A DNA stretch of 5,853 nt, taken from Streptosporangiaceae bacterium (GTDB lineage Bacteria; Actinomycetota; Actinomycetes; Streptosporangiales; Streptosporangiaceae). This document shows, piece by piece, positions 5,832 through 5,853 of the stretch (positions are counted from its first letter, which is position 1; each line of letters opens with the position of its first letter). Both the position numbers and the translations under genes were made by a program. The notes beneath the pieces are model-generated. The model saw nothing but the letters and a program-made list of their open reading frames with translations, had not been told where the DNA came from and did not search any database. The stretch spans positions 1 to 5,853 of the forward strand of contig JASHTQ010000432.1 of the NCBI GenBank assembly GCA_030040475.1. The letters run 5' to 3'.

Positions 5832-5853
5832 CCGCGCGCGACTCGCGGTCCTC

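Noticed and set aside
5837..5847. CGCGACTCGCG palindrome at the window end
   Set aside because: It is a short CG-rich palindrome of the kind that is frequent by chance at this composition; no context for a terminator or operator.

Overview
The base composition (very GC-rich, with G or C in nearly every third codon position), frequent GTG starts and the gene families point to a high-GC actinomycete chromosome. Within that group the regular use of AGG arginine codons and the MurA subtype would fit a Pseudonocardiales-like organism, but the genus cannot be fixed from this window. No tRNA, rRNA, CRISPR array, transposase or prophage gene is visible.

Layout: (1) 1-950, minus strand: the N-terminal three quarters of a MurA-type UDP-GlcNAc enolpyruvyl transferase, cut by the window edge. 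It has Asp (D117) where most bacteria have the fosfomycin-reactive Cys. (2) 951-1078: a short divergent promoter region. (3) 1079-3377, plus strand: a two-gene end-joining repair unit. A phosphoesterase plus ATP-dependent DNA ligase protein (LigD PE-LIG) overlaps by 11 bp a separate primase-polymerase protein (LigD POL). Together they hold all three LigD activities, split into two polypeptides. Ku is not in the window. (4) 3385-5634, minus strand: a two-gene unit of a ten-helix (estimated) GT-C-like membrane glycosyltransferase and, 3 bp downstream, a NUDIX hydrolase. It runs head-on into the POL gene with only 7 bp between stop codons. (5) 5635-5853: a non-coding upstream region.

The most striking non-coding signal is at 5787-5831. 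Read on the minus strand there are three GTTCAC units, two of them exactly 11 nt apart, matching the actinobacterial PhoP/RegX3 phosphate box. The third unit sits where a -35 would be for a weak TAGATG -10. Overlapping the distal unit is a perfect TGTGA-N6-TCACA palindrome, the classical CRP/Rv3676/GlxR operator. The upstream region of the membrane-protein/NUDIX unit (or of an unseen divergent gene beyond 5853) may therefore integrate phosphate and cAMP-type signals.

The genes form three functional groups: peptidoglycan precursor synthesis (murA), DNA double-strand break repair (ligD pair), and envelope glycosylation with a nucleotide or nucleotide-sugar clean-up enzyme (GT-C plus NUDIX). Nothing here amounts to a clearly new system. 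The best leads are the composite operator, the split LigD with a CCC-TGA junction, and the Asp-type MurA.
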